A DNA stretch of 64,000 nt, from positions 1,807,604 through 1,871,603 of the forward strand of contig NZ_LR732816.1 in the NCBI RefSeq assembly GCF_902506205.1, read 5' to 3'. Positions 54,252 through 62,432 of this stretch are shown piece after piece. This DNA is from Brevundimonas sp. G8. GTDB taxonomy: Bacteria > Pseudomonadota > Alphaproteobacteria > Caulobacterales > Caulobacteraceae. The notes below the pieces were generated by a model that was not told where the DNA came from, made no database searches, and saw only the letters and a list, made by a program, of their open reading frames with translations. The translations under genes were made by a program, and so were the position numbers. Within the stretch, counting starts at the first letter, position 1. Each line of letters opens with the position of its first letter.

Positions 54252-54403
54252 GTAACAGCCGCTTGGCAGAGGGGGGCAGACCAGATTGCACTGCGGCTTC
54301 CGCGAGCGCCGTCTTACTTGCCATCGGCGGCCTTGCAGAACCTGATGCTGCGATCTCTAGTGATCGCTGCGGGCGAGGTGCTCGGAACTTGCGGGTGGTG
54401 ACG

Positions 54404-54850
54404 ATGGCTCCCAGGCTGAAGGTCTTCAGCTGGTCTGATGGGTTTCATGCCTTTACTGTCGCGGTCAGCTCACGACCCAAGGCGCTGGAAGCGTGGGGAT
54501 CAAAGCAGGACCTGTTCGCCACCGGCCTAGCCAGCGAACTGAGCGACGGTGCGGATTATGACGCCGCCCTGGCCGCGCCGGGCGAGGTCATCCAGCGTGG
54601 GTTGACGATCGATATCGGCAAGATCGCCAAGACCCCTCGCCCGAAGGCCGCGCCCGGCAAGGCCAGGCGTGCGCAGATCGACAGGCTGGCGACAGACCTG
54701 GCCACTTTAGACGCGAACCAGGCGCGCATTCTGAGGGACTTGGACGAAGAGGCGGTCCGATTGGAAACGCGCCGTGCCGACCTTGATCGCGACTACGATG
54801 TTCGCCGCAAGGCCCTACTGGCCAAACTCAAGACAGCGCGATCCGGATAG
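54404..54850 (+). CDS. Charged coiled-coil protein, unassigned
   Basis: A 148-residue cytoplasmic protein. The N-terminal part LKVFSWSDGFHAFTVAVSSRPKALEAWGSKQDLFATGLASEL is followed by a Lys/Arg/Pro linker and a long charged helix (QIDRLATDLATLDANQARILRDLDEEAVRLETRRADLDRDYDVRRKALLAKL). Similar caulobacteral proteins are annotated as TolA-like, without evidence for that function. ATG 54404 is likely; GTG 54398 is two codons upstream. An upstream extension overlaps the GH3 gene and is a shadow. Confidence 0.7.
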   Translation: MAPRLKVFSWSDGFHAFTVAVSSRPKALEAWGSKQDLFATGLASELSDGADYDAALAAPGEVIQRGLTIDIGKIAKTPRPKAAPGKARRAQIDRLATDLATLDANQARILRDLDEEAVRLETRRADLDRDYDVRRKALLAKLKTARSG

Positions 54851-54851
54851 G

Positions 54852-54879
54852 CCGTCCCGCTCTCGAAAGAGCGGGACGG
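54852..54879. terminator. Hairpin between convergent genes
   Basis: CCGTCCCGCTC/GAGCGGGACGG stem with six-base loop in the 43-bp gap between two convergent genes. No T-run follows on either side, so termination would rely on the stem alone. Confidence 0.5.
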
Positions 54880-54893
54880 ATGGCGTCGTGGCC

Positions 54894-55775
54894 CTAGCGT
54901 CGTGCGCGGGCTTCCAGTTCGCCGATGCGGCGGCTGAGGTAGGCGGTGTCGTCGGCCGACGGGCTGGTGCGGGTGTAGGCGGCGTCGAGACGGGCTAGGT
55001 CGCCGGCTTCGACGCGGATGTCTGCGGCCTCGGCGCGGGTGACGGCGCCCGAGCGTTCGGAGGCGGTCAGGGTGGTTTCCAGGTTCGTCAGCCGTGCGCG
55101 GGCCGTCAGGTTCGCGGCCGGCGGCGTCGTACCGGCCGGGCCGTCGCCAACCCGCAGGTCCAGCGCATCCAGACGCGCGTCCAGATCGGCGCGTTCCGTG
55201 GCGTTGATCGTGCCGTCCGAATTATAGCGGGTCTCGATCTGGATCAGGGCCTGATAGTCGGTCTTCAGGCGGGTGGCCTCGGTCCGCGTCAGGCGGCGAG
55301 CGGTCACGGCGGCGTCCACGCGCGCATTGAAGGCGGTGCGGCCCTGGGCGACCGTGTCGGTCTCTTCGTAACCCGAGGCACCAGACTGCAGCGTCTGGGT
55401 CAGGGCCGTGTAGCGGGCGTTCAGGTCTGCGCGCTCCTGAGTATTGATGCCGTCGGCGGCGTAACGGGTCTCCAGATCGACCAGGGCCGTATAGTCCGAC
55501 CTCAACCGCGTCGCGGCCGAGCTGGACACCGAACCAGCCCTCAGGCTGGCGTCCACCTGGGTCGAGAACTGGCTCTGGCCGTCACGCAGGGGTCGCCCGC
55601 CGCGCAGCCAGGCCTGGTCCATGGCCGACAGGCCGAGCCGATCCCCGAACAATGCCCCGACCACGGCGCCGAGGCGGTCCTGGGTCGTCGATGGGGCTTG
55701 CGTCTGGGCGCTGGCGGCGCCGGCGGCGAGGGTCAGGGCGGTCGTGGCGACCAGGGCGAGGCGGATGCTGGGCAT
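54894..55775 (-). CDS. Secreted repeat protein, unassigned
   Basis: A 293-residue protein with a signal peptide (MPSIRLALVATTALTLAAGAASA-Q). The mature part holds three helical repeats of about 65 residues, each running R-lysine-poor helix, SDYTALVDLETRYAADG or TDYQALIQIETRYNSDG, then INTQERADLNAR or INATERADLDAR. The DG-INxxERADL units resemble EF-hand-like calcium loops only loosely. I do not recognise a known family. ATG 55775 is chosen because it starts the signal peptide. Confidence 0.75.
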   Translation of the reverse strand: MPSIRLALVATTALTLAAGAASAQTQAPSTTQDRLGAVVGALFGDRLGLSAMDQAWLRGGRPLRDGQSQFSTQVDASLRAGSVSSSAATRLRSDYTALVDLETRYAADGINTQERADLNARYTALTQTLQSGASGYEETDTVAQGRTAFNARVDAAVTARRLTRTEATRLKTDYQALIQIETRYNSDGTINATERADLDARLDALDLRVGDGPAGTTPPAANLTARARLTNLETTLTASERSGAVTRAEAADIRVEAGDLARLDAAYTRTSPSADDTAYLSRRIGELEARARR

Positions 55776-55863
55776 GGATGCGGCTTTCGGGCGTCTGTGG
55801 GACCCCAAGAACGACCCGCGCCTTGCATTGGTTGCCGCCTTCGCCAAACGGCGTGACGCCGCC

Positions 55864-57030
55864 TCAGCCCCGAATGAAGTGCGGCACGAAGCGCGAGGTG
55901 TTGCGTGTGATGCGCCCCACATCCTCACGCAGGCTGATGCCGGCGGGCTCCGTCCCGACCACCCACGACCCGACGATCACATGGTTGCCGTCGAACAGGG
56001 GCGGATCGCACAGCGCCTGGCGGATGTAGCGCCCCTCGCCATAGCCGCCGTCCACGACCTCGGCCGCGCTCAGGCCCTGGTCGATCAGTTCGACGTTGTC
56101 GCCCTCGCGCGAGAACAGGGGCTTGCGGACGTAGGACGACCCCAACGCGCTCTCGGCCGTATCGCCCTCGAAATAGGATTCCAGCAGGTTGGGATGGCCC
56201 GCATGCCGTTCCCATAACAGGGGCAGGATGGCCTTGTTGGACAGCACGCTCTTCCACGCCGGCTCCAGCACCGTCACGTCGGCGGTCGGCAGGGGGGCGG
56301 CGTATTCGTCGCGCAGCATCTGCTCCCACGGATAGAGCTTGAACATCGCCTGGATGATCCAGTTGTCGTGGTCCACGAACCGGCCGTCGGCGTTCAGGCC
56401 GATCTGGTCGATGGCGACGAACTGCGGGTCCAACCCGGCCTGGCGGGCCAGGTCTTCCAGGAAGCGCACCGTCTGGCGGTCCTCGACGAACTCGGCGTCC
56501 GAGGCGAAATGCACGAAGCCGCCGTTCGGGAAGATGGCCCGGAACCGATCGACCAGCTTCTCATGCAGGCTGTTGAACTGGTCGGCTTCGGCGGGCAGGG
56601 CGCCAGCCGCGATTTGATCCTCCAGCCACAGCCACTGGAACACCGCCGTCTCATAGATGCTGGTCGGGGTGTCGGCGTTGTATTCGTACAGCTTGGCCGG
56701 ACCCGTTCCATCATAGGCGAAGTCGAACCGGCCATAGAGGGACGGATCGCCCCGCTTCCAGCTGTCGGCCACATAGTCCCGCATGGTCTCGGGAATATCG
56801 AGCTGCTCCATCAGCCGCTCGGACTGAACGGCCTCATCGACCAGCTCCAGGCACAGGCCGTGCAGTTCTTCGGTCGGCGCCTCGATCCCGTCCTCGATCT
56901 CGGCCAGCGAGAAGGCGTAGGCGGCCGTCTCGTCCCAATAGGGTTTGCCGTCGGTATGGCGCCAGGTGAAACCGAGTTCCTCGGCCTTGGCGTCCCAGTC
57001 GGTGCGGGGATCGAAGCGCAGACGCTCCAT
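55864..57030 (-). CDS. Glutathionylspermidine synthase-like ATP-grasp protein (YjfC/YgiC)
   Basis: A 388-residue ATP-grasp ligase of the preATP-grasp/GSP synthase type, equivalent to E. coli YjfC/YgiC. Recognisable: FDFAYDGTGPAKLYEYNADTPTSIYETAVFQWLW, FVHFASDAEFVEDRQTVRFLED, SNKAILPLLWERHAGHPNLLESYFE, YVRKPLFSREGDNVEL and HVIVGSWVVGTEPAGISLRED. It lacks the amidase domain of bifunctional Gss. It follows the PspA gene by 3 bp in the yjfI-pspA-yjfC unit. The in vivo substrate is not known. Confidence 0.88.
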   Translation of the reverse strand: MERLRFDPRTDWDAKAEELGFTWRHTDGKPYWDETAAYAFSLAEIEDGIEAPTEELHGLCLELVDEAVQSERLMEQLDIPETMRDYVADSWKRGDPSLYGRFDFAYDGTGPAKLYEYNADTPTSIYETAVFQWLWLEDQIAAGALPAEADQFNSLHEKLVDRFRAIFPNGGFVHFASDAEFVEDRQTVRFLEDLARQAGLDPQFVAIDQIGLNADGRFVDHDNWIIQAMFKLYPWEQMLRDEYAAPLPTADVTVLEPAWKSVLSNKAILPLLWERHAGHPNLLESYFEGDTAESALGSSYVRKPLFSREGDNVELIDQGLSAAEVVDGGYGEGRYIRQALCDPPLFDGNHVIVGSWVVGTEPAGISLREDVGRITRNTSRFVPHFIRG

Positions 57031-57033
57031 GGA

Positions 57034-57789
57034 TCAGGCCGGGTCTTTGTCGGGGGTCGCCCCATCTTGGCTGGACTGCCCGATGCGCGGGGTGACGACT
57101 GTCACGTCCGGCTGGCTCAGGCGGGCCAGGACGTCGTCGGCCGACGAATGACCGGGCAGGATGCCGGCCTCGCGCAGCTTGGCGTCCAGGTCGGCGCCGG
57201 TGCGGCGGTCTTCCAGGGCCTGGTTGGCGTTCAGCTTCTCTTCCTGAATCGCCTGACGCTGCTTGATGCGTTGCAGGCTGTCCGCCGCCGAGCCGATGCG
57301 CGACTGGGCGCCGGCCGAGTTCAGGGCGACCGAGGTCTGGGCGCGCTGGACGGAATCGTTGACCTTGACGATGTCGATCTCGCGACGAAGCGTCTCGATC
57401 TTCTGGTCGGTCGAGGCGATGGCGGTGCGCAGGCGCGTCTCGGCCGTCTTCATGTCCTCGATCAGCGGGCCGCGACTGGTGATCTCGACCTCCAGCTCGG
57501 CGATGCGGCCGGCGACTTCGCGCGCCAGGTCGGTCTTGCCCTGGCCCAGGGCGGTGCGAGCCGAGCTTTCGTATTTGCCGATCTGGTCGCGGAAGCTGGA
57601 CATCTCGTTTTCGGCCATGCGGCGGCGCGCCACCAGGCCGGCCAGGTCGTCGCGCGCCTTGCCTTGAGCATTGTCGGCGTCGCGGATTTCCTGGTCGAGG
57701 ATCTTCAGCGCATTGGCGTCGACGACGCCCTGGGCCGCATCATGGGCCGAACCCCGAAACAGGGCTGACAGTTTTCTGAGCATGGACAT
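57034..57789 (-). CDS. PspA/IM30 family protein (YjfJ-like)
   Basis: A 251-residue coiled-coil membrane-associated protein of the PspA/Vipp1 family, beginning MSMLRKLSALFRGSAHDAAQGVVDANALKILDQEIRDADNAQGKARDDLAGLVARRRMAENE, which matches the YjfJ branch. Long heptad-rich helices fill residues 25-190. PspA proteins form membrane-protecting assemblies. It sits between the YjfI-like gene and the YjfC ATP-grasp gene; ATG 57789 is chosen over a longer Pro-rich frame. Confidence 0.87.
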   Translation of the reverse strand: MSMLRKLSALFRGSAHDAAQGVVDANALKILDQEIRDADNAQGKARDDLAGLVARRRMAENEMSSFRDQIGKYESSARTALGQGKTDLAREVAGRIAELEVEITSRGPLIEDMKTAETRLRTAIASTDQKIETLRREIDIVKVNDSVQRAQTSVALNSAGAQSRIGSAADSLQRIKQRQAIQEEKLNANQALEDRRTGADLDAKLREAGILPGHSSADDVLARLSQPDVTVVTPRIGQSSQDGATPDKDPA

Positions 57790-57805
57790 GGTCGGTCTTC
57801 CGGGA

Positions 57806-58486
57806 TCAGGCGGCGTCGGCGCCGAAGGTTTCACGCAGTTCGGTGGCGTCGATCGCATTCTCGGCCAGGGTGCGCAATTCGATGAGGATGGTCTGCAGCG
57901 TCGTCTTGCAAGAGAGTTCGCCCATCAGCTCATACACGTCTTCGCCACCGACGTTGGTGATGGCGAAGTTGGACAGGGGCACCACGCGCTGGGCCTTCAG
58001 CAGGAACTCGTTGAAGGCGTGGCGGTCGGCCTGTTCGGCGACGGGCCACAGCAGGACCGAACAGACGATCTGGGCGTCGCCGACGCTCAGATAGACCGGC
58101 AGGTCGCCGTATTCGTGCATGGTCGCCAGCAGAACGGGCTCGGCGCCCTCGACCACGCGCAGGGTCATTTCCCCGTCGCGCAGCAGGGCGGAACCGTCCA
58201 GCGCCGACTTGATGGCGGGCACGGTCCAGGGGGTTTCGATCACGGCGTCCATATGGTGGTCGTCTCCAGGGGTGATGGGATCAGAAGTGGGGCGGCGCGG
58301 TCGCCCGGCAAGGTGCGGGCCGCGGGTGGAATCGGTGACGATGGCGCGAACGGCCGCTTTCACGTCGTCGCGGGCGGCCTCCGGCACCCAAAGCTCCAGC
58401 TTGACCAGCCCCGCCTCGCGACGCGCCTGTCGCCACGCACGGATGCGATCGTTGGCGGCGGAAGAGGGTGAGGTATCATTCGGCAT
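57806..58486 (-). CDS. YjfI/DUF2170-like protein with N-terminal extension
   Basis: A 226-residue protein. The C-terminal portion from about residue 79 (MDAVIETPWTVPAIKSALDGSALLRDGEMTLRVVEGAEPVLLATMHEYGDLPVYLSVGDAQIVCSVLLWPV) corresponds to YjfI/DUF2170, usually about 130 residues. An extra N-terminal segment (NDRIRAWRQARREAGLVKLELWVPEAARDDVKAAVRAIV) looks like a ribbon-helix-helix-type DNA-binding or dimer module. It is the first gene of the minus-strand PspA unit. The function is unknown. Confidence 0.82.
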   Translation of the reverse strand: MPNDTSPSSAANDRIRAWRQARREAGLVKLELWVPEAARDDVKAAVRAIVTDSTRGPHLAGRPRRPTSDPITPGDDHHMDAVIETPWTVPAIKSALDGSALLRDGEMTLRVVEGAEPVLLATMHEYGDLPVYLSVGDAQIVCSVLLWPVAEQADRHAFNEFLLKAQRVVPLSNFAITNVGGEDVYELMGELSCKTTLQTILIELRTLAENAIDATELRETFGADAA

Positions 58487-58489
58487 GTC

Positions 58490-58516
58490 GTTACATGAAA
58501 CGCGTAACATGAACGC
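58490..58516. repeat. Tandem direct repeat in the divergent PspA-module promoter region
   Basis: GTTACATGAAACGC (58490-58503) and GTAACATGAACGC (58504-58516) adjoin directly. They also contain an inverted pair GTTAC/GTAAC. The repeat lies immediately upstream of the YjfI-like start in the 138-bp gap to the YjfK-like gene, so it may be a regulator binding site. Confidence 0.5.
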
Positions 58517-58624
58517 TTGACTTGATGCAAGATCGGACGGAAGTTGTGGGCATGAACCGCCTCATTCGGTCGCATCGTCTCTGTTCGCTCGCCGTCGGCG
58601 CGCATCGGGCCTAGATAGTCGCCC

Positions 58625-59272
58625 ATGTTCAAGAAGCTTTTCGGATCGTCGGAGAAGGCTGCACCCGCCAATCGGCTGGCGACGGTGCGCAACATCACCG
58701 TGGGCCGCACCGTATCGCTGGACCCGCTGGCCTGGCGCCGGCTGGGCGACGAGACCCACTTCACCTTGGACCGCGATGTGCTGGACATCTCGGCGCAGGG
58801 GCTGGTCAGCCTGGACAGCGGTCAGTTCGTGCATCGCTTCTACACCGACGACCACGTCATGCTTCAGGCCATGAGCGACGACGAGGCGGGGCTGGAATCC
58901 TATGACTTCAGCCTGTTCGTGCCCTGGACCTCGGCCTATCCGCCGGGCGAGCGGGAACGCCGCATCTGGCGCGACCGGTTGTCGGCGCCGGTCTTCCACG
59001 GCGCGGCCGAGGACCTGCCCGACTATCCGCGCTTCTGGTTCGCCGAGAGCGACGCGATCCAGCCGCCCGTCACCCTTTGGGAGACGATCTGGGACGACCG
59101 GGCCGCTACCACCCCCTATGCCAAGATCTTCCAGACCTGCATGCTGTATGCTCGCGAGCTGGGCGGTGGGCGCGAACTGATGATCGCCCTGGAGCAGCAG
59201 CCCGAGGGTGGCGAGACGACGCACGAAATCATGATCGGCATTCCGCTGGAAATGGCCGAATTCCGCGCCTGA
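58625..59272 (+). CDS. YjfK/DUF2491 family protein
   Basis: A 215-residue soluble protein of the YjfK/DUF2491 family: MFKKLFGSSEKAAPANRLATVRNITVGRTVSLDPLAWRRLGDETHFTLDRDVLDISAQGLVSLDSGQFVHRFYTDDHVMLQ, and YARELGGGRELMIALEQQPEGGETTHEIMIGIPLEMAEF at the C-terminus. The family function is unknown. It is the first gene of the plus-strand half of the PspA module, divergent from the YjfI-like gene. Confidence 0.88.
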   Translation: MFKKLFGSSEKAAPANRLATVRNITVGRTVSLDPLAWRRLGDETHFTLDRDVLDISAQGLVSLDSGQFVHRFYTDDHVMLQAMSDDEAGLESYDFSLFVPWTSAYPPGERERRIWRDRLSAPVFHGAAEDLPDYPRFWFAESDAIQPPVTLWETIWDDRAATTPYAKIFQTCMLYARELGGGRELMIALEQQPEGGETTHEIMIGIPLEMAEFRA

Positions 59273-59297
59273 GCGCGCAATCCGAGGGGCAAGACAG

Positions 59298-59711
59298 ATG
59301 TTCGACTGGTTCGTATTTCAGCAGGGGGCGATCGCCTTCCTGATCGCCTTCGCCATGGCGGGCGCTTTCACCCTGGCCTTCAAACTGGTCTACCAGTGGG
59401 TGACGCCGTATCACGAACATACGCTGATCCGTCAGGGCAACACCGCCGCCGCCATCGCCCTGGGCGGCGCCCTGATCGGTTACGTCCTGCCGCTCGCCTC
59501 CGCCCTGTCGCACACCGTCAGCCTGATGGAGTTCGCCGCCTGGGCGCTGCTGGCCGGGATCATCCAGATCGTGGTCTTCGTCACCATCAGCCGCATGGCC
59601 TTCCGCAACCTGGTCGTCCGCATCGAGGCGGGCGAGATCGCCGCGGCCGTCTATCTGGCTTCCATCTCCATCTGCGTCGGCCTGCTTAACGCCGCCTGCA
59701 TGACGTCGTGA
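59298..59711 (+). CDS. YjfL/DUF350 membrane protein
   Basis: A 137-residue inner-membrane protein of the DUF350 family with four predicted helices (GAIAFLIAFAMAGAFTLAFKLVYQWVTPY, AIALGGALIGYVLPLASAL, FAAWALLAGIIQIVVFVTI, AAAVYLASISICVGLLNAA). It follows the DUF2491 gene by 25 bp and its stop overlaps the next gene. DUF350 proteins associate with PspA and ATP-grasp modules. Confidence 0.9.
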   Translation: MFDWFVFQQGAIAFLIAFAMAGAFTLAFKLVYQWVTPYHEHTLIRQGNTAAAIALGGALIGYVLPLASALSHTVSLMEFAAWALLAGIIQIVVFVTISRMAFRNLVVRIEAGEIAAAVYLASISICVGLLNAACMTS

Positions 59712-60334
59712 CCGCCATGACCGATCCGAAAGACCTTCCCAAGACCGAGACCATGCGCCGGCTGAAGCGCTCGCGCGTCCTGCACGTCAGCAGCCTGATG
59801 GCCACCGCCAGCTTCTCCCTGGCCGCCTGCGGTTCGCCCCAGCGCGTCCCGGCGCCCGATCCCGAACCGACCCTGGCCTATCAGTCGCTGGACGAGTGCA
59901 AGGCCGCCAACGACATAACTCCCGCAGAATGCGACGCCGCCCAGGCCAAGGCCCAGGAAGAGGCCGCCAAGACCGCGCCCCGCTACGCCTCGCGCGAGGA
60001 ATGCGAGGGCCAGTGGGGACCGTCCCAGTGCCAACCCAACAATCAGGGCGGCAACGGCTCCTTCTTCACCCCGCTGCTGACCGGTTTCATCGTCGGCCAG
60101 ATGCTGAACGGCGGCTATCGCGGCGGTGGTCCGCTGTATCGCGACCGGGAGGGCCGGCTGTCGAACGGCTACGGCGGCGGCTACACCTACCGCGACTATC
60201 GCACCGGCAAGACCCTGACCAATGCGCGCGAACACGGCGACGTGGCGCGCCAAGCCCCGACGCGGGTGCAGAGCCGCACCACCGTGGTCTCGCGCGGCGG
60301 GTTCGGCGGCGGCGGCCGCAGCTACGGCGGATAA
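59708..60334 (+). CDS. YjfM/YgiB-like DUF1190 protein
   Basis: A 208-residue protein of the DUF1190 family. A hydrophobic segment (LHVSSLMATASFSLAACG) precedes conserved TLAYQSLDECKAANDITPAECDAAQAKAQEEAAKTAPRYASREECEGQWGPSQCQ, with several cysteines. The C-terminus is Gly/Arg/Tyr-rich. It starts at GTG 59708 overlapping the DUF350 stop (ATG 59717 is also possible) and probably sits in the envelope; the segment ending AACG resembles a lipobox but is far from the N-terminus. The partner ATP-grasp gene is on the other divergent unit. Confidence 0.85.
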   Translation: MTAMTDPKDLPKTETMRRLKRSRVLHVSSLMATASFSLAACGSPQRVPAPDPEPTLAYQSLDECKAANDITPAECDAAQAKAQEEAAKTAPRYASREECEGQWGPSQCQPNNQGGNGSFFTPLLTGFIVGQMLNGGYRGGGPLYRDREGRLSNGYGGGYTYRDYRTGKTLTNAREHGDVARQAPTRVQSRTTVVSRGGFGGGGRSYGG

Positions 60335-60362
60335 GCGACCGACCCTCTCGCGGTCAGTTTTT

Positions 60363-60394
60363 AAAGCCTCCGATCCCGCCGGGTCGGAGGCTTT
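60363..60394 (+). terminator. Rho-independent terminator after the DUF1190 gene
   Basis: AAAGCCTCCGA/TCGGAGGCTTT stem with a 10-nt loop. A weaker hairpin GACCG...CGGTC with T-run (60337-60362) lies just before it. Confidence 0.8.
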
Positions 60395-60516
60395 CTGCAT
60401 TCCGGATCCGCCGCCCCGCATTATGCTTCCTTTATGCCTAGGGTCGGGATTCACATCGCGCCGTTACGGCCGCCCATGATCTCCTCCTGCTTCCACTTGA
60501 GCTTGAGGAGGCCGAC

Positions 60517-60600
60517 TTGGCCGACGTGATCTTTCTGGCCGTGGGGGCAGGGGCGTTCGCCGCCTTCGCCCTGCTGGCCACAGCATTGAAACGGGTATGA
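60517..60600 (+). CDS. Predicted membrane micropeptide upstream of kdpF
   Basis: A 27-residue frame LADVIFLAVGAGAFAAFALLATALKRV that forms one membrane helix. The start is TTG 60517, seven bases after GAGGAG. Its TGA overlaps the ATG of kdpF (ATGA at 60597), indicating translational coupling. Short membrane peptides of similar shape precede kdpF in many bacteria. A role in the Kdp complex is inferred. Confidence 0.6.
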   Translation: MADVIFLAVGAGAFAAFALLATALKRV

Positions 60601-60686
60601 CGATGATCGCCATACTCTGGGGGGCGGGGGCGGTGGTCGTCGCCGTTTACATGGTCGCGGCGCTGCTGCGGCCCGAACGGTTCTGA
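60597..60686 (+). CDS. kdpF: Potassium-transporting ATPase subunit KdpF
   Basis: A 29-residue single-helix peptide MTMIAILWGAGAVVVAVYMVAALLRPERF, exactly the usual KdpF length. KdpF stabilises the KdpFABC potassium pump. It precedes kdpA by 18 bp. Confidence 0.85.
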   Translation: MTMIAILWGAGAVVVAVYMVAALLRPERF

Positions 60687-60704
60687 AGAACCGGGACGGA
60701 ATTC

Positions 60705-62414
60705 ATGAACATTCAAGGATGGGGCGAGATCGCCCTGACCCTTGGGCTGGCCGTAATGCTCGGCTGGCCCATCGGCATTTATATGTCGCGCGTCTGGAAC
60801 GGCGAACGGACCTGGCTGGACCCGGTGCTCAAGCCGGTGGAGGCCGTCTTCTACGGCGCGGCGGGCGTCGATCCGAAGCGCAGCCAGGGCTGGCTGGGAT
60901 ACGCCAGCGCCCTGCTGGCCTTCAACCTGGCGGGCTTGGTCCTGCTGTACGCCATCCTGCGCCTGCAGGGCGTGTTGCCGCTGAACCCGCAAGGTTTTGC
61001 GGGCGTGTCGCCGCACCTGGCCTTCAACACCGCCGTCAGCTTCGTCACCAACACCAATTGGCAGAGCTACGGCGGCGAGACGACCCTGTCGGCCTTCACT
61101 CAGATGGTGGGTCTGACGGTGCAGAACTTCGTCTCCGCCGCGACCGGGGCGACCATCGCGGCCGCCCTGGCGCGGGCCTTCGTCGCCAATCGCGGCGAGG
61201 GCGTCGGCAACTTCTGGGCCGACCTGACGCGCACCACCCTCTATGTCCTCTTGCCCGCCGCCCTGATCCTGGCGGTGGCCTTGGCCGGTCTCGGCATCGT
61301 CCAGAGCCTGGCGGCGAACGTCCACGCGGTCGGCGTCGAGGGCGGGTCGCAAACTCTGCCGCTGTTCCCGGCGGCCAGCCAGGTCGCGATCAAGCAACTG
61401 GGCATCAACGGCGGCGGCGTCTTCAACGTCAACGGCGCCCATCCGTTCGAGAACCCGAACGCCATCACCAACCTGCTGACCGCCGTCGCGATCAACGTCA
61501 TGGGCTGGGCCGCCTTCTTCGCCTTCGGCCGCACGGCGATGGCCGGGCGCGACATCAAGGCCCTGGCGGCGGCGGCGCTGATCCTGCTGACCGTGTCCAG
61601 CGCCGCCATGTACGTCATCGAGACCCAACCGGCGCCGTCCCTGGTCGCAGCCCAGGTGGACGCCTCGGTCAACATGGAGGGCAAGGAGGTCCGCTTCGGC
61701 GCGCCGGCCTCGACCGTCTGGTCCGTCGTCACGACGGGGGCCTCGAACGGCTCGGTCAATTCGATGCACGCCAGCTTCATGCCGCTGGGCGGGGCCTTGC
61801 AGATGTTCCTGATGCAGCTGGGCGAGATCCTGCCCGGCGGCGTCGGTTCGGGCATCGCCATCATGGTGGTCATGGCCCTGCTGTCGGTCTTCGTCGCCGG
61901 TCTGATGGTCGGTCGGACGCCGGAATATCTGGGCAAGAAGATCGAGGCGCGCGAGATCCAGTTCGCCATGATCGCGGTGCTGATCCTGCCGCTGTCCATC
62001 CTGGGCTTCTCGGCTATCGGCGCGGTCTTTCCGACGGCGCTGGCGGGCCTGCTGAACAAGGGGCCGCATGGCCTGTCGGAGATACTGTACGCCTACACCT
62101 CGGCGGCGGCGAACAACGGTTCGGCCTTTGCGGGCCTGACCGCCAACGCCCCTTGGTGGAACACGACCCTGGGCCTGGCCATGCTGTTCGGGCGGTTCAT
62201 TCCGGCCGTCGCCGTCCTGGCCATCGCCGGCAGCCTGGTCGTCAAGCCCAAGCTGGCGCCCAGCCCCGGCACCCTGCCCACCGACAACGGCCTGTTCATC
62301 GGCCTGCTGATCGGCGTGATCCTCATCCTCGGCGGTTTGCAGTTTCTGCCCGCCCTCGCCTTGGGACCCATCGTCGAGCACTTCCAGGTGCTCGCCGCGG
62401 TCGCCGGCGCCTGA
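60705..62414 (+). CDS. kdpA: Potassium-transporting ATPase subunit KdpA
   Basis: A 569-residue multi-pass membrane protein forming the potassium-selective channel of KdpFABC. Family motifs: WKGERTWLD-like [40 protein letters not shown] (selectivity-filter region), [24 protein letters not shown] and [15 protein letters not shown]. The order kdpF-kdpA-kdpB is canonical. It is preceded by a 182-bp intergenic region with a terminator. Confidence 0.96.
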   Translation: MNIQGWGEIALTLGLAVMLGWPIGIYMSRVWNGERTWLDPVLKPVEAVFYGAAGVDPKRSQGWLGYASALLAFNLAGLVLLYAILRLQGVLPLNPQGFAGVSPHLAFNTAVSFVTNTNWQSYGGETTLSAFTQMVGLTVQNFVSAATGATIAAALARAFVANRGEGVGNFWADLTRTTLYVLLPAALILAVALAGLGIVQSLAANVHAVGVEGGSQTLPLFPAASQVAIKQLGINGGGVFNVNGAHPFENPNAITNLLTAVAINVMGWAAFFAFGRTAMAGRDIKALAAAALILLTVSSAAMYVIETQPAPSLVAAQVDASVNMEGKEVRFGAPASTVWSVVTTGASNGSVNSMHASFMPLGGALQMFLMQLGEILPGGVGSGIAIMVVMALLSVFVAGLMVGRTPEYLGKKIEAREIQFAMIAVLILPLSILGFSAIGAVFPTALAGLLNKGPHGLSEILYAYTSAAANNGSAFAGLTANAPWWNTTLGLAMLFGRFIPAVAVLAIAGSLVVKPKLAPSPGTLPTDNGLFIGLLIGVILILGGLQFLPALALGPIVEHFQVLAAVAGA

Positions 62415-62432
62415 TCCTCCGGACATCCTGAC

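Noticed and set aside
54252..54403. Possible tRNA or small RNA after the GH3 gene
   Set aside because: No cloverleaf arms or CCA end; no strong hairpin seen.
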